Of a stretch of DNA of 64,000 nt, positions 18,289 through 27,976 are shown piece after piece (position 1 is the stretch's first letter; each line of letters begins with the position of its first letter). Position numbers and translations under genes: made by a program. This stretch comes from Carpediemonas membranifera. Lineage: Eukaryota; Fornicata. Under the pieces are notes generated by a model, which saw nothing but the letters and a program-made list of their open reading frames with translations, was not told the DNA's origin and searched no databases. Where the stretch lies: the NCBI GenBank assembly GCA_019828565.1, contig JAHDYR010000006.1, positions 371,643 through 435,642 of the forward strand, read 5' to 3'.

Positions 18289-19324
18289 GATTTCTGTAGA
18301 GTTTAAAAAAACAAGATTTTTGTACAAAAACTAGGCAGGTACATGCGCAACGGTCTGTGAGATAAATCAGACAATTTGGCTGTTGCTATAGCTCTATAAG
18401 AGCAGCTACAACTGCGCTGCCGGGGTTCCTTCTTCTTCTCTGGCCGTTTCAACACTATTTCACAATTTCACCAGTTTCACACAATTGGTGAAACAATGTT
18501 CAGAACTCCTTCAGTTTATGGACGTTGGCTCCGAAACTAAAGCAGTGTGTGTATGAGAGTGCCTGATTAAGATTCATCTGATTTTCATCTGCATTACTTG
18601 CGAATTTGCTGTTGTGCTCCTTGTGCACAAAAAAAGCAAATCTGGATTTGATCTCGAATATTGCCATGATGAAGGCGACACAAAATGCTCATTTGCCAAC
18701 CAGTGCAGCTAGAAGAAAATGGTAAAAAGTTATGGATACTGCATGGGATGAGGCCCCCGTTGATGTGTTAAACGGCCATGATCGACCGCTCAACGTCAGC
18801 GCCTCTTTGGGCACCTTCTGCGGCGGTGGATCATGCCAATTGCCGATCTCAGCTCTATGGAGCTAAGTGCACTTGAGCTCTGAGCCAAGTCTTCTGATTC
18901 CATCTTATCGCCGATAAAAAATTGCAAATTTTTGAGATACAGAAGATTGAATCTGTCCCCCAGAAAACCGAACATACTCCGATGATGTATACTGACTATA
19001 TACCACCGTAGTATGGCCTGCTTTCTGGGGGACAGCTTCATTCTTTGATTGGTTGATTCAGTCATTAGTTCCCGGCGACTGAGAAGGAGTTGACGCATAA
19101 AAACAACAGAGGATACTCTTTAGAACACACAGACTTTGCTGACAAGGCCACTTGGTCGTACGACCACTTTTGCCTTCGACCTTAAAATGCGAGAGGCAAT
19201 TTGCTCGACCACCAATCTCGCACATGTTACATCAAGCATGGATATGTCATTAATGCACTCGCATCTATCATTTCAGCTGCTTCTTAGGACTTCGAACGCC
19301 CTGAAGCACGAATAAGGAATTTGC
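18289..19324. other. Right subterminal non-coding region of element A
   Basis: I see no convincing gene in this ~1 kb. It contains a hairpin at about 18466..18494 (TTTCACCA and TGGTGAAA), which echoes the TTTCAC-rich cruciform at the left end. A longer inverted repeat lies at about 18950..19038, with CTGTCCCCCAGAAA opposite TTTCTGGGGGACAG. These probably act as subterminal recognition sites or transcript ends. Confidence 0.45.
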
Positions 19325-19372
19325 GTTTATCCTCCGTATATCCCCGGATTAACTGGCCATTCTAACAGTATG
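19325..19372 (-). repeat. Element A right terminal inverted repeat (48 bp)
   Basis: Perfect reverse complement of 7235..7282. It is followed by AA (19373..19374), matching AA at 7233..7234. Confidence 0.92.
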
Positions 19373-19374
19373 AA

Positions 19375-21443
19375 TCCTGAGGAGGGCGGTGCCGCGCATC
19401 AGGCGGACTCTAGCCGACCTCTGTGTCCTCACCTCAGAGGAGAAGTCAGAATGGGCACCGACTCAGTCATTGGTCTATCTGGGGCTCGTGATAGACTCCG
19501 CGAGTTTTACAATACGCCTCCCGGCGGACAAGGCCAAACGTTACTCCTCTCACATTCATCAGGCTCTGGCAGGCAAGACCATCGATCAGGAGACTTGGGC
19601 CAAGATCCTCGGGAGACTGACTTACTTCGCTACAACCGCCCACGGGGCTTTCCTCCGGCTGAGACACCTTCAACAGGACCCACTCTCCAAGGAGCTACTG
19701 CAAGAGTGGCTGCTACTGCTAAGAGAGCGCCCAGTCCGAGACATCAGAGAACTTCAGTCGCTTTGGGGCGCTCACCCCTCCTTAGACCTCGTCGTATCGA
19801 CAGACGCATCTGGAGTCAAGTGGGGAGCAGCCGTGCACGGCGAGTATGGGACCTCAGCCTCGGGCACGTTCACTCCAGAACTAAGAGCAGAATCTATCAA
19901 CGTGAAGGAGCTCGCGGGAATCCTACAGGGCATCCGTCTGATCGGCAGACAGAGTTCCCAACGCGAGCTATCGATCTTCTCAGACAACACATCAGCTCTG
20001 GCCTGGCTCAACAAGGCGGGGTCTACGAAGGCTCCACCTCAGGCCCTGCACATTCTAGCCCAGATCCAGAAGGAGGCGGAGGACCGGAACCTGACACTCC
20101 GTGGACTACACACTCCGGGCATCATCAACCTGGCAGCAGATCGGCTGTCCAGAGGCTTCTCACGACTCCCTTCCTCTCTGGAGTCCAGCATGGAATCTGT
20201 CCTCGCGGAGTGGGGGTCCAGTCCAGACAGTCTCAACGGACGTAGACGTAAGGCTTGGATGTCGCGTCCTCTGGGCCCCCAATTCGTCTATGGCAGCCAT
20301 AGTCCAGAAGATAGCGACAGCGAGAGTTCAGACTCAGACTGGACACCCGAGGTCTTGGACCTCAGCAGTCTTTCTCCTCTACCCAGAGGTTCAAGCGCCG
20401 GAGATGAGACTCCTCAAGAGTTGGACGTCCTGGAAACTCCGTCTCTCCGTCCCGGCTTCGAGCTCAGATCTGGCCCACCTACTTCACCTACAGGACAGAG
20501 GACGCCTACGGTTCAATGTGATGGCGTTCAGGACGTTTTCCACAGAGTCCTCAGGTCGGACAGAGTGATTCACCTTAATCACGCGTCTGCTCGGACGGTG
20601 GCCGGCTGGGTGGCCAGGTTCGAAGGCTCTCGCGATCGCAGCCTGTCGGATCGAGACCAGCTTGTAGCCTTCCTCAAGGACGAAGGCTCCTTCTGCGGGC
20701 CATCGAACGTGGCGAGGAAGGGCTACTGGATTGTTCAGCTACAGGAGTTCCTCAAAGACTGGCATCCGCCCGCCAACTCCAAGTACATCGTTAAGCAGGC
20801 GGCTAAGGGCGCCAGCACGGCGGGAACTACCGGCGGCTCGCGCGCCATCACCAAGGCTGAGATGATCGAGGCACTGGGGCGCCGGAGTGACGACTTTGAG
20901 TCATATCAGGCATGTCTCTTTGGGGCAGTCGCCTATCTGACGGTGTCCAGAGGCATCGAGATACTCTCCCTATGCCCGGCCGACCTGGAGCTACTCAAGA
21001 ACGGCGACATTCTCCTACACATTCAGCGGACCAAGACCATCCTAACGGGAGTTAAGAAGCGCGTACCATACGTATGGCTATCAGCCGCCTTCAACCCGGC
21101 CTTGGCACTTAGACGCTGGGTCGAGGGCACACACTACCTGGCTGATGACACCCCCATCTGGCGAGTCATAGTCAACGGGCGCCTGAGCAGAGACAAACCG
21201 CTCACAGCCGCACACCTCCGACGAGTCGTGAAGGCGTTGTTCGGTCCACGGACGGGTCTCCACAGCTTCCGTAAGGGGGCAGCGTCGGAGATGGCTCTAT
21301 CAGGAGTCCCGCTGGAGGTGATCCTCTCAATGGGCACATGGAAGGACGTCACCTCCCTCCGCAGCTATGTCGCTGACGCCATCAGAACAAACGAGGACCT
21401 CACCAGGAGGATGAACCTCAGCCTTCTCGGGCCCCACTTTTAA
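19375..21443 (+). pseudogene. Ngaro-like Pol, 3' part: RT thumb, RNase H, tyrosine recombinase
   Basis: This continues the frame broken at 7234. It starts with the RT connection region (EKSEWAPTQSLVYLGLVID), then a DIRS-type RNase H (LVVSTDASGVKWGA ... IFSDNTSALAW). An acidic serine-rich linker follows. The C-terminal tyrosine recombinase has Arg in SRGIEILSL, the HxxR box in LHSFRKGAA, GTW, and the nucleophile Tyr in SLRSYVAD. RT and recombinase share one frame. The recombinase would integrate a circular cDNA without a target duplication. Apart from the insertion of element A, the frame has no lesion. Confidence 0.9.
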
Positions 21444-21481
21444 CCACCCCCTCCATTAAACATCCGCGTTCGAGGGGAACG

Positions 21482-21559
21482 GCCGAGGCGAGACGGACTC
21501 GCCGGCCTGGATTCATCATTAATTCTTAACTCTGGTCGAGGCGAGATAGACTCGCCGGC
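21482..21559. repeat. Tandem pair of hairpins 3' of the recombinase ORF
   Basis: Two near-identical 25-bp units (21482..21506 and 21535..21559) each pair GGCGAG with CTCGCC. They lie between the recombinase stop and B1 and may be a transcript end or an RNA structure of the Ngaro-like element. Confidence 0.5.
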
Positions 21560-21598
21560 CCAAAGCTTTAGTCCCACAGGGACGTCTTGCGGGATTGT

Positions 21599-21656
21599 CC
21601 CATTTTGGTTGGATTTAAGAGGAGGGCTCTCTGTTATAGAGCCACACTTTGTGGAT
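21599..21656 (+). repeat. Ngaro-like split repeat B1
   Basis: 58 bp identical to B2 at 27977..28034 (begins CCCATTTTGGTTGG, ends ACTTTGTGGAT). It abuts A2 directly. The B1-A2 join is the sequence expected at the junction of a circular intermediate. Confidence 0.88.
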
Positions 21657-21736
21657 CCTGTCACAGGACCATCACTGGCACCTGCGCGCGCCGATCAATG
21701 TGCACTTTAGGTCACACTTCGAAACGCATCGGCAGG
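21657..21736 (+). repeat. Ngaro-like split repeat A2
   Basis: 80 bp identical to A1 at 1467..1546. Gypsy-2 inserted 12 bp after it, so B2 is now more than 6 kb away. Confidence 0.88.
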
Positions 21737-21748
21737 TGTCGGAGCCGT

Positions 21749-21869
21749 TGTAGTCCGTTAGGGACAAGAAAGCTTTACAGGGAAAAGAGACGACACCAAA
21801 TGTGTCGACAGAAACCTGAAGACGATGTAAATAATACAACTATGTAAATATTGGGTAAGACCCACGACA
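21749..21869 (-). repeat. Gypsy-2 3' LTR (121 bp)
   Basis: Identical to 27766..27886; flanked on the left by CCGT. Confidence 0.92.
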
Positions 21870-22518
21870 CCGCCCCTCCATGGACCCCAAAGGGGCCATG
21901 GCCTCAGGCGTATGCCACTCGAACGAATGTGCGATGAGGGACTTGACCAGTCCCGAGACCTCCGATGCCACTCATTGGTCTACGAGACTCTGTACCATGG
22001 CAGGGTACAGGGTGAATGCCTTGTTCAAGTCGGGAGCCAGAATTGGCGGGGTGAATCTGAAAGATTCGGAAAATATCTGCGGATCTCAAAATCCTATCGT
22101 GGTACCACTTTTTAGCGCGCTGTGTAATTAGAATGATCTTACGTGAGGCATTCCGCCCCTCCACGGTCGTAAAACGGCCGTTTGAATATTGATTAGATCA
22201 AATGAGCGCCTAAAACTGCTCACTGTGATGATCTTTGTGTTTCTCTTGGTATGTACTTCACGTCGCCGTCCTTATTACATAGAGATCGAAAAACGTCATT
22301 AGAAGCCTCAATTCGGCTTCGTTCGCGAGTTCTCGCGTTTTTTGCTCTCGACGGTGCGACGTTCTCTCTCGCGGCTGCAAAAGGCCGCGTTCATCCTAAT
22401 AACATCAATCGGGCTTGAATTAGCCGTAAAACAGTGTCTTTCAAGTTCCATTGAGGTTGGTTGCTACTTCTTTCGAGTTGTTGTTTTCTCAGTGAAAACG
22501 GGAAGTGACGAACGAGCA
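21870..22518. other. Non-coding region between the Gypsy-2 3' LTR and its antisense ORF
   Basis: It holds the polypurine tract next to the LTR and a palindrome around CCATGGACCCCAAAGGGGCC (from 21878). No convincing ORF is present. The last ~200 bp would be the promoter and leader of the antisense ORF. Confidence 0.5.
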
Positions 22519-23763
22519 ATGTCCGACGTACGTGAGCAGATTATGCAGATGCTGGCGCTATTTGATGAGGAGAAAGCCCGAAAGGCCTTCAAACGCTTCT
22601 TGAACCGCTATCTCGATCGTGCCCGTTTTTTCAACTCAGCCAGCGACTACCACGCTTTGTTCAGCGCACCTGCTCCTACAAACGTGACATCTATCCGGGA
22701 CACCTCTACTGAGAGCGTTACGAGTGCTCCGGTCACTTCTTGTGTGCGTTCGCCGACGCCGGGCGGTAACGAAAGCCCGGAGGAGGCTGAGACGGTGAGT
22801 GGTGATGCTGGCTCTCCACATGAGAACCGTGGTGACTCGTGCGAGGCCGAGACCGCTCGTAGCGATGATGAATCCCGGCCAACGGGTCACGGCGACTCGG
22901 GGTCGGGTGAGGAAACCGAGGTCTCGCCGCTCTTCTCTCTGGAGGAGATGATCACCGCTGTTGCCGCAGAGGGCGTGAGTTACATCACTCTAGACATGTC
23001 TGGTACCTTGCGGGCGCTCCGCGCCGGGATGCTCAACTCATATGGGCATCTCGCCGCAACGGAGAACTCTTCTTCCGTTGCGCGTGACATCTGTCGCGAT
23101 GGTCTCGTGTTGCTGGCGCTATCGCGCGAGTACCACACTCGGGCTATGTGTGGTCGGCCTGGCGATCCCACCGATCAGGATCTGGTGGCTTTGCACCTCC
23201 GCCGCCTCGACGCGACCTCGCGTACGCTCTGTCATCAGGGTTTGCGCGAGCGTATTCAGCTTCTCTCGGGGCGTGGTTACACCGTCATGACCCCTCATCT
23301 GCGTCGCGCCATAATGTTAGGTAATGACCCAGACCTGTATGACATGATGGTCGTGGGCCACGCGCAGGGCATCCTAGACGCTGCTGACGTGCGAGAGTTC
23401 AGCCGCCAATACATTGAAGCAATCCGAACCCCCACTGGTTTCGGTCATGTGCGCCACTCTTTGATGGACAACTTCCTGTTCGATGTCCCCAGCAATGACG
23501 TCCTGCCCGTCGCGCTCGATCATAACGAGCCACGTCGTGTGTATGTGCTTGAGGCAATCGTTGGCCACCATCTGCATGAGAATTCCCTGCGTCTGCTCGT
23601 GCACTATGCTCGACGCGAGTACAGCTCGATTATCCTGGCAACCGAGGCAATCCGTGATAGTCAGGCTGGGGTCAAGTTCTTTGCTGCTCATCCCGAGCTA
23701 GTTCGCTATTGTACCCGGTCTGAGGACGCGAACGGTGCTCTCAGCGGGGGTGTTTTGGAGTGA
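22519..23763 (+). CDS. Antisense ORF of Gypsy-2, unknown function
   Basis: The 414-residue product starts at ATG 22519 (MSDVREQIMQML). The open frame extends further upstream without a better start. It is convergent with gag-pol, with stops 33 nt apart. Residues ~50 to 140 are a low-complexity acidic, serine-rich linker. The C-terminal ~270 residues look like a folded helical domain (HLRRLDATSRTLCHQGLRER, LRLLVHYARREYSS). I see no signal peptide or membrane segment, so it does not look like an Env. Extra antisense ORFs between pol and the 3' LTR are known in some plant gypsy elements, but I do not recognise this protein. Confidence 0.65.
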   Translation: MSDVREQIMQMLALFDEEKARKAFKRFLNRYLDRARFFNSASDYHALFSAPAPTNVTSIRDTSTESVTSAPVTSCVRSPTPGGNESPEEAETVSGDAGSPHENRGDSCEAETARSDDESRPTGHGDSGSGEETEVSPLFSLEEMITAVAAEGVSYITLDMSGTLRALRAGMLNSYGHLAATENSSSVARDICRDGLVLLALSREYHTRAMCGRPGDPTDQDLVALHLRRLDATSRTLCHQGLRERIQLLSGRGYTVMTPHLRRAIMLGNDPDLYDMMVVGHAQGILDAADVREFSRQYIEAIRTPTGFGHVRHSLMDNFLFDVPSNDVLPVALDHNEPRRVYVLEAIVGHHLHENSLRLLVHYARREYSSIILATEAIRDSQAGVKFFAAHPELVRYCTRSEDANGALSGGVLE

Positions 23764-23796
23764 GATAAAGGTTTGGATTGAGTAGCTGCTGAAGGT

Positions 23797-26700
23797 TTAC
23801 AGACCGGCTCGCTTGGCCTCGTCTGACTTCAGGAATATGTCTAGCGCCTCTAGGTCCTTGACTGACGAATAGTCTTGCCACGTGGCCTCTTCGTCTTCGC
23901 ACCCAGCCCAATGGACGAGGTATTCCCGCTTGGACATCGGGCCTCGACCTCGAGATCGACTGATTCGCTCAACTTCCCACTCGTCGTCAGCCGTGGCTGC
24001 GAGTGCTTTGATCTGATCTTCTGTCAGCCTGCCGGGATTGAACTTCCGAACTCTCGATGCGTCTACCGTGATCGCTTTCGAGTTGTCCTTCTCAGCTAGG
24101 TCTAAAACCTTATACGCGACAACGACACCGTGTTGTTTCACTCCGGCGAGCCTTCGCATTGGCCCTCTCCATCCAGGTGACAACTTGTTCGGTGGTCTAG
24201 AGGGGTACTTGACTAGGACGAACCTGCTAATAATCTCATTCCTCGAGGCAGTAGCCTTTGCGAGGGCGTCCTCTCTTATCGCCTGGACTCGGCTGCTGGC
24301 GAGTTGGACAGCCGCTGCGGCCGCTTCCCTGTGAGACTCACTCGCGCTCGCTGTACTAGAATCAGTCACATACACGTTCTGTGGTATTCTCAGGTCGTAC
24401 CCGAGAACTATCTCGGCTGGTGACAGGCGTGTAGACGTGCGCGGGGATGAATTAACGATGAACTGGGCGACAGGTAGATTCTCGATCCAGGTTGACCCTC
24501 TGAGCTGAAAATTACGCGCCTTGAGGATGCGTAATACTTGCTGGTTGGCGCGCTCTACCATCCCATTGGATTGCGGGTGGTGAGCCGTGGTAATATGGAT
24601 CTTGAACCCCATCTCATCTGCGATGCGCTTGAAGAGTTGGTTCTTGAACTCTGGTCCTCCGTCGGATTGGAGAACCTCAGGGCACCCGAAACGCAATATC
24701 CAGTTGTTGACCAGGGCGTCCGCTGCTGCCGCGCCGGTGGTACTCGAAGATGCGACTAGCTCAGTCCACCGACTGCACATGTCGATCATGACTGTGATGT
24801 AAGCCTTGCCGTCGACGGAGGGGAAAGGCCCCATCGTGTCAACTGCCACCCTACGGAACGGGCGATCTACGGCTGTGTGCAATCCTGACGGGCTGTCAAC
24901 CGGAGGGCGTCTAATCACCTGGCACACCGGGCAGTTTTCGATGACCTTGCTGACAGTCTCACGTGATACTGACTTGCCTTGGTCCTTGAGTCGTTCAGTA
25001 ACTACACGTCGGGAGAGGTGGGCCCCGGCGGTGAGGTGTTCTGCTTCAACGTCATCTTCTGATGCGGACTGCATAACGTACACTCGCGATAAGCCGTCTG
25101 CCCCACCGTTATCAAGGCCAGCGACGTGCTTGACGTCGAAGTCCATGTCGGACATAGCCTCAGCCCATCTGCGGACCTTGGCGTTAGTCGACTTGTACAT
25201 GTAAATCAGGTTGCGATGGTCCGTGAGAAGGGTGAACTTTCCCCAGGAGAGGTACTTGTTCCATCGCTTAATGGCGGCGACGATGGCGAATGCCTCCTTC
25301 TCTCCGACCGACCATCGCGATTGCACTTGGTCAAAGGCCTTGCTCATAAAGCACACGGGTTGGCCTTCCTGCAATAGCACAGCGCCGTAGCCTACTCCTG
25401 ACGCGTCGGTCATGATGGTGTGTTCCTTGGACGCATCGAAGATGGCGAGTGCTTCTGCTTGGGCGAGGAGTGTCTTGACTTTGCGTAGGGCTTGCTCTTG
25501 CTCGTCGCCACCCAGCGGGATCTTGGAGGCCATCGCTTGAGTTAAGGGGTGTACTACTTCTGCGAAACCAGGGACATGATCCCGGAAATAGTTAAGAAAT
25601 CCGACGAGCGCTTGCATTCCCTTGACCGACTTAGGCATTTCGAGATCCAGGATGTCTTGAATGCGGTCCGCTGCGATGCGTTGACAGCCATGGGATATGA
25701 CCCTGCCCAGGAACTCGACCTCGGCCCTCGAAAACTGGCACTTGTCACGGTTGAGTTGTAACTTGATCTGTCTAGTACGCTGCAGCACGCTCTCCAGGTT
25801 CTTGAGGTAATCCTCCTCGTTTTCCCCGAAGACAATGATATCGTCGATATAGATATAACAGGCGTGACCAACCAGTTCGGCGAAAGCCGACTCCATGGCA
25901 CGCTGAAAGTGAGCTCCTGCGTTCCTTAGCCCGAAGGGCATCCTAGTGTATTGATATTGACCTAGAATGGTGGTGAACGCAGTGTACTTGCGGCAGCGTT
26001 TGGTCAGTTCGACCTGGTGATAACCCGACGACAGGTCTAGTGTGGCGAAGATCTTCTTGTTGGGTAGTTGGGCGATCACCTCGTCGATCATTGGGATCGG
26101 GTAGTCGAAAGTGGGGGTGATCTCGTTGATCTGCCGGAAATCCACGACGAAGCGCGACTTCCCGCCCTTCTTCGGCACCGTCATGGCCGGGGATGCGTAC
26201 GGTGAGTTGCTTCTCTCGATAAACCCCTTCAAGGACAGCTCGTCGATGTGCTCCCGTATTATGTCGACCTTGGCTGGTGGGACGAAGTATGGTCTGGCGT
26301 TGACCACTCGGTCCTCGCGTAGGATGAGGTCATACGGCTCGAGGCGGCTGGGTTCGCTACGGTCCTCGAACACGTCGCTATAACGTCTGATGAGCTCGGC
26401 CTGCCGGTCGATGCTGGTCTGCGACAAAGAAAACAATGGTGCCTGATACTTGTACACGTCCGGAATCTCGATCTCGTCATCATCTTGCTCGTCGGTGTAG
26501 GCTTGGGGAAGGATTCCCAGTGCTACCATGTCTGGATATCCGATAATCATGTCGAACTCAGTGTCAAGTAGCAGCATACGTGGCTTGTAGGAGCACGCCT
26601 TGGGTGTAAACGCTGACGCTAGCAGTCTTACGTCGCCTTCAACAGCGCCTTGCGCGTGAAGAATACCCTTGTTGGCGGTACGGATCGGAATAACCTCGGA

Positions 26701-27747
26701 GCTAACTTTTGTCAGCTTGGACGCCCACGTGCTCTTGATGATCGTGACTCCGGCACCTGAATCAAGTAGAGCAGTGAGGTTGTGACCATTAATCTGGACT
26801 TTGATCAAGGGAACAGATGGCTTAGTCTCGGTCTCGCCCTTAGTCTTTGACGGTTCGCCCTCGGCCGGTGACTCCTTGGAACTTAAAACACACACGCACT
26901 TGGAGGATTTACAGTAATCCTCCAGGTGGCCGACACGACCACACTTCTTACATGTGTGCTTGGGCTTCTTACACTTGAACACCGAGTGACCCTTGCCACC
27001 GCAGTTATAGCAGGTGTAGTTAGAGTAGTCCTTTGCCGGCTTCTCCTTCTTGATTGCCTTGTGGCCCTTGTTGGTTTCAGCCGACCGGTTATCGGACGAG
27101 GGCTTCTTCGGGATCACAGACGAGTCGTGTCTGCGGTCATGGCGGGACGTGTAGGGTTGACGAGAGGGAGCGTCTTCGAAAGCGCTTAGTAGATCCCGTG
27201 ACTCTTGGACTTCACGTGCTAGGGCTAGGACGGCGGGCATAGCCTTTTCCAGAGGCTGGTCCTCGATGAGCTCTTGGATGCGGTACATGGCCTTGGGGTT
27301 GCTCTTAAAGGCACGCGTATACGCCTCCTTGAGGTTGTCCTCGTTGAGGGACTTCCCATCGAACAGGGACAAGAGGAGAGTGAACTTCCGATTGACGCGT
27401 GCGACCTGTACCGTGTCGAAGCTGTTGGCTCTTAGACGGAACAGCTGGAGGCGTGAGGTCTTGGTTCTGGGTTGCAGGGCTTGTCCGAGCCGCTTGAGAG
27501 TTCCCTGATCCTTCAGATCGCGGATGTTCTTCCTTGAGGCTACTAGGGGAGTGTGATCGTCGTCTTCGTCCTGCGTAGTGGATAGGATCGTGGCAATGAG
27601 GTCTTGTACCGAGCTATCAATCAAGTCTGAGATATCCCGATGGCCTCCGTAAGCGCGATAGTCGCGGAAGGCCTCGGCGAAAGTGATGAGAGCCTCAACT
27701 GACGGAACCGTTAGTAGAGGAGGTATAAGGCGTTTCTTATCGTTCAT
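23797..27747 (-). CDS. gag-pol: Gypsy-2 Gag-Pol polyprotein with C-terminal chromodomain
   Basis: One open frame of 1316 residues starts at ATG 27747. Gag occupies residues ~1 to 240. Two zinc knuckles follow (CYNCGGKGHSVFKC and CKKCGRVGHLEDYC). Protease has ALLDSGAGVTII, RT has YIYIDDIIVFG, and RNase H has IMTDASGVGYGAVL. Integrase has an HHCC-like finger ending CPVC and a core with AVDTMGP, QSDGGPEF and HPQSNGMVER. A C-terminal chromodomain contains YLVHWAGCEDEEATW. There is no frameshift between gag and pol, unlike Gypsy-1. All catalytic motifs look intact, so the copy may be active. Confidence 0.95.
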   Translation of the reverse strand: MNDKKRLIPPLLTVPSVEALITFAEAFRDYRAYGGHRDISDLIDSSVQDLIATILSTTQDEDDDHTPLVASRKNIRDLKDQGTLKRLGQALQPRTKTSRLQLFRLRANSFDTVQVARVNRKFTLLLSLFDGKSLNEDNLKEAYTRAFKSNPKAMYRIQELIEDQPLEKAMPAVLALAREVQESRDLLSAFEDAPSRQPYTSRHDRRHDSSVIPKKPSSDNRSAETNKGHKAIKKEKPAKDYSNYTCYNCGGKGHSVFKCKKPKHTCKKCGRVGHLEDYCKSSKCVCVLSSKESPAEGEPSKTKGETETKPSVPLIKVQINGHNLTALLDSGAGVTIIKSTWASKLTKVSSEVIPIRTANKGILHAQGAVEGDVRLLASAFTPKACSYKPRMLLLDTEFDMIIGYPDMVALGILPQAYTDEQDDDEIEIPDVYKYQAPLFSLSQTSIDRQAELIRRYSDVFEDRSEPSRLEPYDLILREDRVVNARPYFVPPAKVDIIREHIDELSLKGFIERSNSPYASPAMTVPKKGGKSRFVVDFRQINEITPTFDYPIPMIDEVIAQLPNKKIFATLDLSSGYHQVELTKRCRKYTAFTTILGQYQYTRMPFGLRNAGAHFQRAMESAFAELVGHACYIYIDDIIVFGENEEDYLKNLESVLQRTRQIKLQLNRDKCQFSRAEVEFLGRVISHGCQRIAADRIQDILDLEMPKSVKGMQALVGFLNYFRDHVPGFAEVVHPLTQAMASKIPLGGDEQEQALRKVKTLLAQAEALAIFDASKEHTIMTDASGVGYGAVLLQEGQPVCFMSKAFDQVQSRWSVGEKEAFAIVAAIKRWNKYLSWGKFTLLTDHRNLIYMYKSTNAKVRRWAEAMSDMDFDVKHVAGLDNGGADGLSRVYVMQSASEDDVEAEHLTAGAHLSRRVVTERLKDQGKSVSRETVSKVIENCPVCQVIRRPPVDSPSGLHTAVDRPFRRVAVDTMGPFPSVDGKAYITVMIDMCSRWTELVASSSTTGAAAADALVNNWILRFGCPEVLQSDGGPEFKNQLFKRIADEMGFKIHITTAHHPQSNGMVERANQQVLRILKARNFQLRGSTWIENLPVAQFIVNSSPRTSTRLSPAEIVLGYDLRIPQNVYVTDSSTASASESHREAAAAAVQLASSRVQAIREDALAKATASRNEIISRFVLVKYPSRPPNKLSPGWRGPMRRLAGVKQHGVVVAYKVLDLAEKDNSKAITVDASRVRKFNPGRLTEDQIKALAATADDEWEVERISRSRGRGPMSKREYLVHWAGCEDEEATWQDYSSVKDLEALDIFLKSDEAKRAGL

Positions 27748-27765
27748 GGCTTGAATTTCTAGAAA

Positions 27766-27886
27766 TGTAGTCCGTTAGGGACAAGAAAGCTTTACAGGGA
27801 AAAGAGACGACACCAAATGTGTCGACAGAAACCTGAAGACGATGTAAATAATACAACTATGTAAATATTGGGTAAGACCCACGACA
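27766..27886 (-). repeat. Gypsy-2 5' LTR (121 bp)
   Basis: Identical to 21749..21869; followed by the CCGT duplication and the rest of the Ngaro-like host. Confidence 0.92.
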
Positions 27887-27976
27887 CCGTTTCGGACCTG
27901 ACCGGATCGCGAGACGAGGATTTACCCGGGTCTGTCATAAGAGCTCGGGGAAGCCACCCGAAGTAAATACTCGCCC

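Larger units (their letters stand above)
7235..19372. mobile_element. Element A: 12.1-kb multigene DNA element with 48-bp terminal inverted repeats
   Basis: Perfect 48-bp inverted repeats (7235..7282 and 19325..19372) begin CATACTGTTAGAATGG and bound 12,138 bp. The flanks carry a 2-bp AA duplication, and excision with one AA restores the host RT frame exactly. In order the cargo is a small coiled ORF (-), a PHD/FYVE-type zinc-finger gene (+), a caspase/CHAT-like gene (-), a SET gene (+), an OTU-like gene (-), a 253-residue unknown (+), a chromodomain-like gene (-) and a ~846-residue D/D/E candidate transposase (-). There is no RT, PolB or capsid-like protein. A second copy (A') lies at 38289..48951. 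A 2-bp duplication and ends starting with CA recall CMC or ISL2EU-type elements, but I cannot assign a superfamily. Confidence 0.88.
21749..27886 (-). mobile_element. Gypsy-2: chromodomain Ty3/gypsy element with 121-bp LTRs and an antisense ORF
   Basis: Identical 121-bp LTRs at 21749..21869 and 27766..27886 have TG...CA ends and a 4-bp CCGT duplication (21745..21748 and 27887..27890). A polypurine tract (minus strand GGAGGGGCGG) abuts the left LTR, so the element reads on the minus strand. Gag and Pol are fused in one long frame that starts 18 nt after the 5' LTR; that leader shows no TGG-type primer site. Between Pol and the 3' LTR lies a 414-codon ORF on the opposite strand. The element sits between A2 and B2 of the Ngaro-like host. 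Confidence 0.92.

Noticed and set aside
18796-19098. A 100-residue minus-strand ORF in the right part of element A
   Set aside because: Its middle lies in an inverted repeat (CTGTCCCCCAGAAA and its complement), composition is not protein-like, and no counterpart exists in element B.
7235-19372. Element A as a Polinton/Maverick or virus-derived element
   Set aside because: No protein-primed DNA polymerase, packaging ATPase, capsid protein or retroviral-type integrase is encoded in its 12 kb.
1467-21736. Reading A1 and A2 (80-bp direct repeats) as LTRs of one retrotransposon
   Set aside because: B1 and B2 form a second repeat pair offset in the order A1-B1-A2-B2, which fits the split repeats of Ngaro-type elements. 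The ends are not TG...CA with a target duplication.
22342-22518. An extended start for the Gypsy-2 antisense ORF
   Set aside because: The extra 59 residues look like leader sequence. The ATG at 22519 starts the charged, helical N-terminus.
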